From positions 1,163,501 to 1,227,500 of the forward strand of contig JAJGOT010000058.1 in assembly GCA_022457155.1 (NCBI GenBank): a stretch of DNA of 64,000 nucleotides, in the 5' to 3' direction. This stretch comes from Cladopsammia gracilis. Taxonomy: Eukaryota > Cnidaria > Anthozoa > Scleractinia > Dendrophylliidae. Position numbers and translations under genes: made by a program. Shown in pieces: positions 13,901 through 23,580 of this stretch (its first letter is position 1; each line of letters begins with the position of its first letter). The notes beneath the pieces are model-generated. The model saw nothing but the letters and a program-made list of their open reading frames with translations, did not search any database and was not told where the DNA came from.

Positions 13901-16128
13901 AAGAATTGTGCATTGGTACTATCAGGGGTTTCAATAAAATTTGAAGTAGGCAGCACGTTTGAGTAGAGTAACCAACTGTATCAACAAGTTTTAAAAGATT
14001 TTTTCTTATATTTCTTCAATTTGGTGGGGAAAATAGTCGACTTCTCCAGGCAAAGCAGCCAACGGTTTTCGTCGGCCATCTGTGCTTATTGAAAGCGCTG
14101 TACTATTGAAAATACTCTTCATCGGTGCTTATTGAAAGCGCTGTACTATTGAAAATACTCTTCACAGGACAATATGCCAGCTTCATACAGTGATGACCTT
14201 AGAATCAATTCCTTATAAGCATACCTTACAGTCTGCCATCTGTGAGTGACATGCCAGGTGATACAGATTTTGGCAAGATGAACTGGACCCACAATTCCTT
14301 GCAGTCCTGAAATGTACCAATGCACAATTCTCCAGACAACATTTATTGAATAGCTGTAAGTTTGGGACAATGAAGGTCAAAGCACTCAAGCTTAACAAGC
14401 TTACTGGTGCACTGACATGCTAGCTTTGTATTACATAATTTACACACATATACTGTAGCAACACAAAGAAAATATGAGATTTGAATGTACAGTCAATTAA
14501 ATTTATTTCATGTTAATTTTTCAAAATGAATTGTAGATCCTACTTTGGTACCCAGAAAATCCAGAAAAGATTGAGTGACAGCAGTGATAATGATGAAGAT
14601 AAAGAAGACAATCCAACAACACAAGTCAGAAAACCAATACGAAGAAAAGCCACAGACATCCTGGCAGAGGTAAACATTTCCCAGCAACTTATAACAGACA
14701 AACCTGTATTAAGTGCTCACCAGTAAGGATGCCAACATATTTATGCTTAATTGTCACTTTTTTGTTAGAGGCGATTGCCATGGCAACACAGCATCTAAAG
14801 AATGGCAAATATTGTGCAATAATTGACTTTAAATTAATTCTTTCAAATTTTGAGTTTCCTTTGATGAGTTTTTTTAACTTTGCTATTTTGCAGTTTTGGA
14901 AGAAAAAAACCCTTGGGTTGGTTGGGCCATGGTTTTTCCAATATCATACAATTTTGTGTATATTTTTTTACTATTAAACTGAAATGCTTTGACAGATTTT
15001 TTTTCCAAAAGTAATATGTGAAAGGTAGTATTAGTATCTCAAAATTTTGCTAAGTTTAGACAAATTAACTGAAGGACAAACAAGAAAATCTGCAGTTAAA
15101 TTTTCTTTTTGCTTTACTGGCATCATGAAAAATCAGAAAAACCTACATTTTTGTGTGAGCCTGCACAGAATTACTAAAGCTTGCATCATAAGTGCACGCT
15201 GCTATAAAACTATAGGCCTTGATTTATTAAATGCGCCGGTTGAAATTACAATACTAGTTTATATCCTATCACATTGACTTGTAGGATCCAGACACTCAAC
15301 CAGGTTGAAATTACAATACTAGTTAATATCCTATCACATTGACATGTAGGATCCAGACACTCAACCAGGTTGAAATTACAATACTAGTTAATATCCTATC
15401 ACATTGACTTGTAGGATCCAGACACTCTGCAACCAGGTTGAAATTACAATACTAGTTAATATCCTATCACATTGACTTGTAGGATCCAGACACTCTGCAA
15501 CCAGGTTGAAATTACAATACTAGTTAATATCCTATCACATTGACTTGTAGGATCCAGACACTCTGCAACCAGGTTGAAATTACAATACTAGTTAATATCC
15601 TATCACATTGACTTGTAGGATCCAGACACTCTGCAACCAGGTTGAAATTACAATACTAGTTAATATCCTATCACATTGACTTGTAGGATCCAGACACTCT
15701 GCAACCAGGTTGAAATTACAATACTAGTTAATATCCTATCACATTGACTTGTAGGATCCAGACACTCTGCAACCAGGTTGAAATTACAATACTAGTTAAT
15801 ATCCTATCACATTGACTTGTAGGATCCAGACACTCAACCAGCTCAGAAGAAACATAAGACAGCAAGTAATTTAAGCATTGGAAAACTGCAAAACAAGGCA
15901 CAGCTAGCATCATTAGTTAAAGTCAACAAGGACAAAAATAATGGACAAAAAGCTGCTGGAAAAGCCGTTGTAAAAACAAACACTGCTGTAGCTGCAGCAA
16001 GAGTGGATTTACAGGATGTAAATAAGAACGCTAATACATCAGACAGCAAATCAGATGCAAGCGGAAGTAGACTTGACTCACTGGGCATGTTGGGAGATTA
16101 CAGTAGCTGTGAAGATTCTGATGACTAA
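4910..16128 (+). CDS. YJU2: YJU2/CCDC94 splicing factor (5' end missing)
   Basis: Spliceosome factor of the CWC16/YJU2 family, which acts in the nucleus at branching, the first step of pre-mRNA splicing. Exons: 4910-5010, 6923-6977, 8336-8425, 11033-11167, 11598-11691, 13614-13701, 14537-14669 and 15823-16128. All have AG/GT borders and phases that join without a break, giving 333 residues plus a missing N-terminus of about eight. The N-terminal half is highly conserved: [21 protein letters not shown], then the zinc ribbon [18 protein letters not shown] paired with RCPRC, then TDPENTDY and an acidic/basic coiled coil with NNPMK. The C-terminal tail is acidic and ends [14 protein letters not shown] before TAA, like the family tail. 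The start codon was not located. Identity is secure; the exact ends of the weaker C-terminal exons are inferred from phase and family alignment. The last exon's acceptor lies inside a tandem repeat (separate entry). Confidence 0.93.
7752..8018. repeat. Inverted-repeat element in YJU2 intron
   Basis: ACACCAAATTGAAGAAACAT at the left is matched by its inverse ending CAATTTGGTGT at the right. A second nested pair is AAAAGCATAAACCATGG / CATGGTTTATGCTTTT. A further outer pair, CACATATAGCCCACATG near 7353 and its inverse near 8031, suggests a larger fold-back unit. Confidence 0.6.
8475..8860. repeat. Dispersed repeat rich in CTAGAC words (copy 1)
   Basis: Begins with a G-rich run and TTTTTGGGTGGGGGTGTGCC, continues with repeated TAGAC/CTAGACC words, and ends at ATATGGGAGTACCCCC. 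A close copy in the same orientation lies at 51025-51450. The end sequences also occur, separated by other DNA, at 38590-38680 and 39590-39690. No coding capacity. Confidence 0.7.
8921..9101. mobile_element. MITE with ~40-bp imperfect TIRs
   Basis: The left end TAGAGTGTTTTCACTCACGT is mirrored by the right end ACGTCAGATGAAAACGCTCTA. Both arms carry a GGCCATATTG / CAATATGGCC word close to YY1-type sites. It lies in a YJU2 intron. Confidence 0.65.
9440..10992. mobile_element. TIR element expanded by a 17-bp array
   Basis: The left edge is near TACAGTTGAACCTCTCATAA and the right edge near ATGTTTGACTGTA, inverse-related ends of a common invertebrate repeat. Close to the left end are GGTCGCTTATGG and GGTGGTCACTTACGAGAGG, i.e. 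the words that form the adjacent array. A second fold-back (9625-9812, CAAATAGATTCC...GGAATCTATTTG) is nested inside. Confidence 0.55.
10228..10972. repeat. 17-bp minisatellite (GAGGTGGTCGCTTAGGA)n
   Basis: About 43-44 near-identical copies of GAGGTGGTCGCTTAGGA, with variants such as GGTGACTTAGGACA and GGTTGC. A higher-order pattern near 10490-10650 repeats every three units. It sits directly before the acceptor of the YJU2 exon at 11033. Confidence 0.95.
11892..12044. mobile_element. Long-hairpin MITE in YJU2 intron
   Basis: Two arms of about 65 bp are nearly perfect inverses (left starts GGGGCCAGATTCACGAAGCC, right ends GGCTTCGTGAATCGGCC), separated by about 20 bp. The GGGGCC-GATTCACGAAG end type is common in marine invertebrate genomes. 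The transcript would form one long hairpin. Confidence 0.8.
12595..12880 (+). mobile_element. tRNA-derived SINE (copy 1)
   Basis: The tRNA-like head has TGTGGTTAGCAGGTC (A-box region), CAGACTTTCAATCTGAAGG (anticodon arm) and GGTTTGAGCC (B box). A shared body (AAGATACTTTACTCCACATTG, ATAATGCTGGGG, CTCTCAGTTGCTT, GTGAGCCATTAGGCTTGTGA) follows. The copy at 58983-59284 has the same order and orientation with a better B box. Confidence 0.85.
13022..13200. repeat. Dispersed repeat (partner near 33733-33890)
   Basis: GGTTGTCAAAAGT, TTTAGAGGAGATGGCATTTAAAAA and GGTTACTTTC occur in the same order at 33733-33890 with about 75-80 percent apparent similarity. Non-coding. Confidence 0.5.
14082..14168. repeat. 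Two-copy 43-bp tandem duplication
   Basis: GTGCTTATTGAAAGCGCTGT followed by ACTATTGAAAATACTCTTCA is repeated once with a 43-bp period, in a YJU2 intron. Confidence 0.85.
15238..15840 (+). repeat. Nine-unit tandem repeat carrying a splice acceptor
   Basis: Units: 15238-15302, 15303-15367, then six of 68 bp (15368-15775), and 15776-15840. The first, second and last are 65 bp; the others carry an extra TGC. Units are almost identical. Each contains TTGACTTGTAG|GATCCAGACACT, the last intron's 3' splice site plus the first codons of the final YJU2 exon. Only the acceptor in the ninth unit (exon start 15823) opens into the long frame. The other eight meet TGA within nine codons, in the next unit's GGTTGA. 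Confidence 0.95.
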
Positions 16129-16312
16129 AAGTCATAATTCACTGGGCAAAAGAGGTCAAGGTTACTGTTCAGGCCCTGAGTGAATTCAGAAGATCCTTTC
16201 ATGGGCCATGCACTGACCATGCCACGGCATACACAAAGGGCTGATTGTTGTTTGGCAATAATCCATGTTCACTCAGACCATAAAGAACTGTTTTCCTAAG
16301 TGTGATGCTCAA

Positions 16313-16516
16313 CCCTTTAACTCCAAGAGTCAATTATGGAGACATGTAGTGTAGTTCTAACTTTTGAGTCTGTCAATGAAATCCTATGGTGTGACCATTC
16401 AAATGAAACCTTTTTGGTAGTTCTTTTTCATGGTACCATTTGTTTTTCAAATATTACAAAATAAAATTTGGGATTTTTCTTGCATTTTGAGTTTGGCACT
16501 CTTGGGAGTTAAAGGG
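16313..16516. mobile_element. MITE in the YJU2 3' flank with poly(A) signal
   Basis: The ends ACCCTTTAACTCC and GGGAGTTAAAGGGT are inverse repeats. A related copy lies in the other orientation near 29447-29740. AATAAA at 16460-16465, inside the element, is the first good poly(A) signal seen after the YJU2 stop at 16128, so it may set the transcript end (inference). Confidence 0.6.
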
Positions 16517-16617
16517 TAAAGGCCAAGCATAACCATTTATGGCTGGTATTTGCATGAAGGGATCATCAGAGCTCATCTGTGATTATTGATCACCACAATA
16601 TGGCTTTTTAATAATTT

Positions 16618-16990
16618 ATTAAGTAATGCTCCACATAAGAACTACAGTAAACTTCATTGTTCTGCGGCATTGGCTCTTTCTCACATAGAATTTCTTTGAG
16701 TTCGAGAATAGAGGAGGGGCTGATGGTTTAGAATTATATTTCAGTATAAAAATAAAGAAAATCCATTTGCGTCAAATAAATTTTAGGAAATGTTCGTGCT
16801 TAACCAATCAGAATAGCGGAAGACAAAAGCTAATAATTTTACTTCTTGATGAACTTCCTCAAATACAATTTCTTTTAAAAATTGCATGTTGTGCGCTTGG
16901 GTCTCAAATTACTCGAAACCTTTAAAAAATCAGACAAAATGCACCTTGAACCTTAACTTTTTAGTGGTCTTTGAGTCTAGGCTAATGAGA
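16618..16990. repeat. 370-bp dispersed repeat, left copy
   Basis: TAAGTAATGCTCCACATAAG through GTCTAG is repeated in the same orientation at 26221-26590 at roughly 90 percent identity. Neither copy has a domain-bearing frame. Together they bracket the cGLR gene and the mobile-element nest. Confidence 0.85.
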
Positions 16991-17235
16991 TCACTAGTTG
17001 TAACAATGAAAAAAGTTGACATTCCATCGTGCATTGCCGTTAGCACTTTCCTTCTTATGCGGATCATTACTTAATAGGGTCACCATGATAACAAATTGGT
17101 CATTGATAGGGTTTGTTAAATAAGCAAGGAGACACCTGTATTCTTTAGTGAAACTCTAAACTGAAGACACGTGTAAAACAGATTCTTTGGCATAGAGCTA
17201 TATTAGCGCAGTCTCTCCTAACAAGAATATAGATA

Positions 17236-17456
17236 TACAGTGGAACCCTTCTCAACACCCCCCCCTCCCCCCCCCCCTAATATTCATGATCACCTGTTTT
17301 TGTTATAATGGAATTTTTCATGCTAAACAATTTATTATTATTATAGCTTGTGCAATCAGTTTCTTATATGGAAAACCTGTTAATCTTAGCACCTTCTGAA
17401 ATCCACCAATTCCTATGGCCATCAGTGCACTTATTATAAAGTGGGGTTCCACTGTA
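17236..17456. mobile_element. MITE with TACAGTGGAACCC ends
   Basis: The left end TACAGTGGAACCC and right end GGGGTTCCACTGTA are near-perfect inverses; TA at the borders fits a Tc1/mariner-like insertion. A C-rich tract lies just inside the left end. Confidence 0.7.
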
Positions 17457-18117
17457 CATATGAATATAAAAGTGAAGATTTTTTTGTCATAAGGGTGTAA
17501 TATCTGAGTCTAGTTTGAACCACTCAAAAAAAAAAAAATTCCCCTTACCACTCCAACACAAATAAATTTTTATACAAAATTGTTTTGATACTAGATGCCT
17601 AACCTCACTCCCAGAGTCTTTTTGGGACAAGAGAAAACAAACAGATTAATATGATGCTAAATCTCCAAATGTCTTTTTCTGGGAGATCTATAAAGGTGGC
17701 TCACCCTTGTTTTTGAGTGGCGCACCATCCTAACTATAATTGGCTGATACTTCAATGTCAGAACTCGGTTAGACTAACCACTTCACCCATTTATTATATA
17801 AGGATAAAACGTATTCAAAGAAGAAGGTTTGATTGACATCTTTGTTACCATAGCAATGAAATGATGACATCATGGCTTCTAAAGTATCACTTATTTTCTC
17901 AACATCAAGGCCTAAACTTTTAAAACGATCTACTCTTACTTGTAGCCTACATGAAGTTTGAAAAAATTCCACAAGAACGTTTTTGACAAAAATAGCCTGA
18001 AAATGTTCCTTAAAAATTAATTAATCGATTAATCTGTCAATTCTAGTGTTTCCCATCTGCTTCATTTGATTTTTGCTGATATAGTCATAATTCCTACCAC
18101 CTCTTCAAGAATTCTTA

Positions 18118-19438
18118 TTATTCAAACGTTAGTGGCTTTTGCCCACCAGTTTTGTGTGCTCGGATTGCAACTGCATTTCTCATTGAACCTCGCAGGCCCT
18201 CTCTTGACCTCTCCCCTCTCCACAGAAACCATTTCTGACAATCTGCATTAACCAGACAATGCTGCACTTTCCTTAGCTCATTCAAGAAGTTCTTCATGTC
18301 ATATCGAAGACGCTTGAGTAGATTGCCACGTCTCTTTTCATTTATCTGTTTCAAAGCTGCGATCACCAAGTGGATTGCCTTCTCAGTCGCTATCAGTTTC
18401 CTTATCCCTACTCCAGCAAAAATATTGCAGTTAGAGACATGGAAACTTTGAAGCTTCTTTTCCCGGCAACAATCTACTAAGTCACGCAGACATCTCATAA
18501 CGCACTTGTCGAGACGTTTGTGCTCCATTTTAGCGTAATGCTGTTCGTGACGAAGTACAAGTGTTTTGATAACATATGAGCTGACTTGAAATGGGTTTCT
18601 GTCAAGATAAAGCATGTCTCTCAAATATTTTAGAACCCTGTTACAGCGTTTGTGAATGTGACTGCAACCCATCTCTTGGAACATTTGTTTTTCATTCAAA
18701 GAAAACGACCTTCTCCAACACAGTGTGATGTTCGGGTCAAAATTGTAATGGTCCTGGCATTCATAACACCAAGCTGGAACTAAAAGAAATCTTTTGTTGT
18801 CGCTTTCATGTTCATTTGCCACTTCCACATCAATGGCAACTGTTAAATCGATTTTTATCCGCTGTTGTTCCCAGTCATTGTCAATACGGCTCGGCTTCCA
18901 TTTGACATTAAATTGACAGCCCGGTCGAGTTGCATTTGTACTTTCCATTTCCAAAGTCCCCGTAGGCTTCCAAACTCTTCTTTGTTGTTGAGAGCAAAGG
19001 TGTTCGTACGCTTGCTCAACCAACTTACCAAATCGTTCTTGTACAGAGCCAAACTGATAATAAGGAAGTATGTATGTACGACCATCTTTCCTCGAATAAG
19101 TAAGTTCTCTCCATTGATCAACGACGGTCTCGTCTTTCAACAAGACATGTGCAAATCCGGCTGCATTAGGACATTCTTGGACTGCTTGGCAAATTCCTGG
19201 GCGCGACAATTCATCATTTACAGCCATCACATCAAACTCATCTGGTTTGCTTATTTTAGTTCCTTCGTAAAAGCTTCCTGTCTTCAGTACACGGGCTGTG
19301 TGAAATCGGTTGTCTAGTTCATTCACTTTTTCCAGAATTCGCCAACAAATCTGTTCTGTTGCGTTCTCGATATCAGCTATTTCACAAGCATAAGCGTTGA
19401 ATGTGGTCTAAATTGGTGAGGTACCGACTGAGAGCCAT
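18118..19438 (-). CDS. cGAS-like receptor (Mab-21/cGLR), frame break near start
   Basis: Nucleotidyltransferase-fold Mab-21 family protein, resembling animal cGAS-like receptors that make cyclic dinucleotides on sensing nucleic acid. The main frame (19407-18118) shows GSFYEGTKISKPDEFDVM, i.e. the GS motif and the E-F-D metal-binding pair. RIKIDLTVAID follows ~130 residues later with the likely third Asp. The C-terminal helical half has KRCNRVLKYLRDM and SYVIKTLVLRH. The cGAS zinc-thumb cluster is absent (only GCSHIHKRC at that place). The main frame has no early ATG. An ATG at 19438-19436 opens MALSRYLTNLDHIQ, a plausible family N-terminus, in the frame one base away; that frame stops at TGA 19384-19382. 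Frames overlap in 19407-19385, so one extra base explains the break, giving about 439 residues otherwise. It could be a recent pseudogene, sequencing error, +1 frameshifting, or an exon starting after the AG at 19408. Family identity is confident; the ligand is unknown. Confidence 0.8.
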
Positions 19439-19565
19439 ACTCGAACGTACTTCGAAACAGTTTCAACGTCCGTCACGCAATCAGCTTGTTACTCGTTAAC
19501 ATCTCTCAAACGGACAATGGACACATTATGAGGTTTTACACAACGTAGTATTTTTTATCGTTTTA

Positions 19566-19682
19566 AAATGTAATCAATGAGTAATCATTGAGTATTGCCA
19601 ATACTCAATGAGTACTCAATGACTAATCAATGACCCACAAACTTTTTGGTCATTGATGTCATTGATTAGTCATTAATTACTT
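19566..19682. repeat. TCAATGA-rich palindromic repeat, left copy
   Basis: Runs of TCAATGA / TCATTGA around GAGTATTGCCAATACTC, ending ATGTCATTGATTAGTCA. A relative with the same core palindrome and AATCAATGACCCACAAA lies at 25203-25376. It is immediately 5' of the cGLR gene. Confidence 0.75.
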
Positions 19683-22144
19683 GGGCGTAGCGACCAAGTA
19701 TTAAAATGCAGTTTGGTCGTCCACAAATGTGCAGTATTGCGCAACTCTGGGGATGGCGGGATTGTTCAAACCTTCACCGCGATCACACGTCTGAGGCGTT
19801 TTTCGTTTTATTTGGTGGGATTCATTTAGTATTAAGTGGAAACGTGGGCTAGGATGTATAAAATAATTAGTTTATGTAACTATCTTTTCATCTTTCCGGC
19901 TCAAAATAACGAGCTTTTTTCGATCGTTGAAAACTGATCAAAACGCTTCGTGCCTGAGCAAAATTGTGTTGGCAAATGGCGCCGACAGTTCTGCGGTTCA
20001 TAGTTTTCAAACGCTTAGAACTTTTTTAGTAAACTTTCAAAACGTTTAGTGAGTTGACAGTGTATTGTTAATATATGAAACTTTTAATAAACAGTAAAAA
20101 TGACAACCTTAACTTTGAAGTACTTTGATTAGCGTTTGCAAATTTCTCTCGTTTGACCGCAGTGGAGTACACCTGTTTGTTGATGCGAGGCGAACGTCAC
20201 AAAGTGCGAGTTGTGTTTTCTCTGTTGCATCTAACAGTTTCATATTCAATATGCTTAAGGAAATTACTCAAGAAGACACTGCGAAAGTATTTGGCACTCG
20301 CGATTTAATTCTACGATACCTTCATGACGGAAACCCGCTAAAACATGTTTAAACGAACATGAAGAAGATAATTTAGACGAATACATACATAGCGCTTATT
20401 TAATAAGAACTGAACAGTGGACAGCGAAGGAAGAAATATAAGCGTGGTAGGAATCCCAATTAATTTCACTTCTTTCGGTTGTTTGCTTTACATTAATTTT
20501 GATTTCGTGAAGTTGAAGGAACAGAACAGCCAACTGAAACTTTGGGTGCAAACAATGCACGCGGTGTCTTGCGAGACGTTTCTTGCGAGTTTTGCTTCCG
20601 CTAGCTAGTTAGTTTCTCGGGCGAAAATAACCTTAAAGCGATCACTTTTTCATTTAATTTTCTTTTCTGTGTTTCGGATACAGAGGAATAAAAACTGGAT
20701 ATATTTTCGTGTGTCTGATTGCGAGATGTTTTATGAAACAGCTGCGTTATGCGTTACTGGAAAGGTTTCAAATTACTTTCACATTATGCAAATTGAAACA
20801 TTTTTACGGGTGTTAGGACCTGTTAGTAATCGGTGTAACGAGTAACGGCGTAACAGCGTAACGAGAATCGGCGTAACGGATTTTTTTTTCTTTTTTTTTT
20901 TTCATTTTTACGACTGAGTGTATGAACGAGTATATCGGTTAGCGTGAAAGCGGCGCTCAGTTGGTTGATATGTCGTAAACTTTTTGCCGCTTGACAACTC
21001 GCTTTGAATCGTCATGGTGCTGTCGTCTCCCGAGTTCAAACCACCGAGGCCTCGATCATTTCCGCCAAGTCTAGCCTCTCAGCGGTGGCCCGCTTCTCAT
21101 CGGTAGGCATATTTACCAGAAGCAACACTCTGCTCTCTGTATTACGCTACGTTCAGAATGAGAGTGGTTTAGTCGCAATCTTCTTTTTCGTGGCCACTGG
21201 AAAAATTGGAACAGGCCTTCGGACTGGACTTCAGACACTTCGGATCGAACCCAGATAAGACAACTGATACGCATATGATCCATTTGGCTCTCCAGGCCAG
21301 AGTTTATTCTTCAGTTCACAGGGTGTTTTCAAGGCGTGAAATCACCAAAAAATCAGTCGTCATTCGAATTTTCCTTTTTATTTTCCCAGCCAAACCAAGT
21401 GAGGCGTACACCTCAAGAGCACAATGAAATTATTATTTGCCTTGGGTATGACTCAAAGCCAGAGCACTTCAGGTTCCAGCTCACTGACCATTAGGCGCCG
21501 CCTGAATTTTATTAGGTTTTGTTCAGTTTTACCCAGTGCAGTTGCAAATGCAGGCAAATACTATATTCGCGCGATTAAGTCCCTAAGAATTGTACGCGTC
21601 AAATAAAACAACATTTATTGGCTTTAAGAAAAGCGATTTCAAACTTACAAATTAAACCATTTTTATCTTGCCTCTATAAGAAATTTAAACAAAACACGGC
21701 ATGCCCGGCTTCATTCTAAGCTACCGAAAACCTACGGTCTTGCTGGTCTTCAACCTTCCCATAAATCGGTCGAAATTTTGTGCAACTGATATCTTTAGAA
21801 AGAAAAGTATCGCCGATCAAACAAAAACAAAGGTAATGACGCTTTTTCGCTCAACCGCCTAAAATTGCTTATTAAGTAGAACCCAATCGAACCACATCGC
21901 TTCTTGTGATACTTCCAGAAGTAATTGGTTGTGATACTTGTACTGTAACGGCTTCAAAGATATCTAACATCAAATGAACATTGTCTTTTTCAAACTTAAA
22001 TCCTGTTAAGGTTAATTTCTAATATAAACAAAAAAATACATTATTTTTCACCAGAAACTGACACTGCAGTTATCTGCGAAAAACTGTTCAGTACATAAAT
22101 CAGAAAGCAAACTGCAGACAAAAATGTCCTTTTAAAAGTGTCTA

Positions 22145-23580
22145 GGATCCAAAAATTTTTTTCAGATAGTCTATTTGGATTTCATCCATGTCATCAGCAC
22201 CTTCCACTTGCAGCAATCCAGGATGAAAGAATGGATGCCTGCACTTGATGCATTGCATCGTGCAGTGATAATAATGATTGGCCTCACTGCTTAGGGGTGG
22301 ACCATTAGAAATCCTGGGAGGGGGGTCAAAAATTTTTCAGTGTATGAATTTTTTTTTCGGCCTGAGTTTCCTGCAGGATTTTTTTTTGAGGGAGGTGCAA
22401 GCCTGCAGGTTTTTTTTTTTGATCTTCTTTATAAATGCGTACAAGCCCCAATTTTTTTTTTATACTAATGGCCCAATCCATTTTTGGTATTAAACGCTGG
22501 AGAGTAGATTTAAGTCAGACTGTCGAACCTTTGCATAAAAAATGGGGAGAAATAAGAATTGAGATGGAGTGGTGGAGTGGTCGAGCGCCGAAGGCGCGAG
22601 CCGCTAGGGGGGTCTGGGGGCATGCCCCACCAGAAAAGTTTGAAATCTTGATGCTCTGAAACTCCATTTCTAGTGTTCTGAGACAACAATTTCTGTCAAA
22701 AATGTTTGGCAAATTGATGTGGCTTCTCGTCGCTTTGCGTCTCTTTGTGTGGCTCCACATACAATTACTCGATTTCATTTTATTTTTCTTGCTGTTTCTT
22801 TAGTTTATCTGGATATCAGAGTTGAGTATACGCAATTTCGTCTTTTTGTATAGTAAGTATTGTGAGAATTTGACGAAAATGACAGAATTTCATTTTCAAG
22901 CAAAATCGGGGTAATCTCGACGAAATCAGGACGGTTGGACAATCTGTAATGTATTTCAAAAATACTTGTGTGTAGTAGAGCAGGTTACATATTTCATGAT
23001 GTTTACAGTGTTTTCAAATATGTACATAAACAAGGTTTTGGTTATATTAAGATATTGGTACATGTACCAGATAGACCTTGGAGGCAGGTAATTTTTGACA
23101 GCATTTGAGTCAACCTGAAGTTGCTTTTTGATGAATTTTACTACCAGAGAGCATGTCATACTCTCATATGTTCCAGTTTAAAATAAATAAATAAATATAT
23201 GTATACATAGCCAGTTAGCTTGCAGGATTTTATTTTTTTATGGTCAACTGCTTGCAGGAATTTTTTTTGAGACAATTTTCCTTTGCAGGATTTTTTTTTT
23301 GGTAATTGTCACCCCCCCCCCCTCCCAAGATTTCTAATGGTCCGCCCCTTAGGCGAAACTGGCCATACTTATCTCTGTACTGATCGCGCTCTACGTGCCT
23401 CACAACCAATCCTATGAAAGGTGGTCCTGCCGGGGAGCGAAACTCTAAATGACAAGCGCAGCATTTCTTCACTCGGTTGTTTAATTTTAAAACCACAAAA
23501 GGGTTGCTGTTATGCCACGGCTTTGCAGTAAAACCTGACGTGCTGTAGGACTGAGATGTGCTGCTGCTGACCTGCCCGGC
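22145..23580 (-). pseudogene. Cys/His-rich ORF split by a nested insertion
   Basis: Minus-strand frame with KKCCACHLEF, PPFIGLVVRH and, beyond the inserted element, NHYYHC and CIKCRHPFFHPGLL, ending at TAG. The two parts (23580-23348 and 22289-22145) read in one frame when the 1,053-bp insertion and one target copy are ignored. It looks like a zinc-binding protein encoded by the host element. I recall similar cnidarian repeat-associated frames but cannot name a family. The 5' boundary is uncertain. Confidence 0.55.
22295..23347. mobile_element. 1,053-bp nested TIR element with G/C-tract ends
   Basis: Ends GGGTGGACCATTAGAAATC and the inverse GATTTCTAATGGTCCGCCC are each followed by a G or C tract. 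Flanked by CTTAG on both sides (22290-22294, 23348-23352). It contains many poly-T runs preceded by GCAGG. A degraded relative with the same GGACCATT end, G25 tract and GCAGGAATTTTTT words lies at 46600-46815. Confidence 0.8.

Noticed and set aside
15728..16088. Minus-strand frames opposite the last YJU2 exon
   Set aside because: Shadow of the real + strand exon and its tandem repeat.
18865..19317. 150-residue + strand frame inside the cGLR
   Set aside because: Antisense shadow; the minus strand has the family motifs.
20125..20352. 75-residue + strand frame ending LRYLHDGNPLKHV
   Set aside because: No splice context, no recognised family, and lies between repeats; not supported as a gene.
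22278..22659. Frames rich in Gly-Gly-Pro-Leu-Glu-Ile at both ends of the nested element
   Set aside because: They are translations of the terminal inverted repeats and G tracts, not genes.
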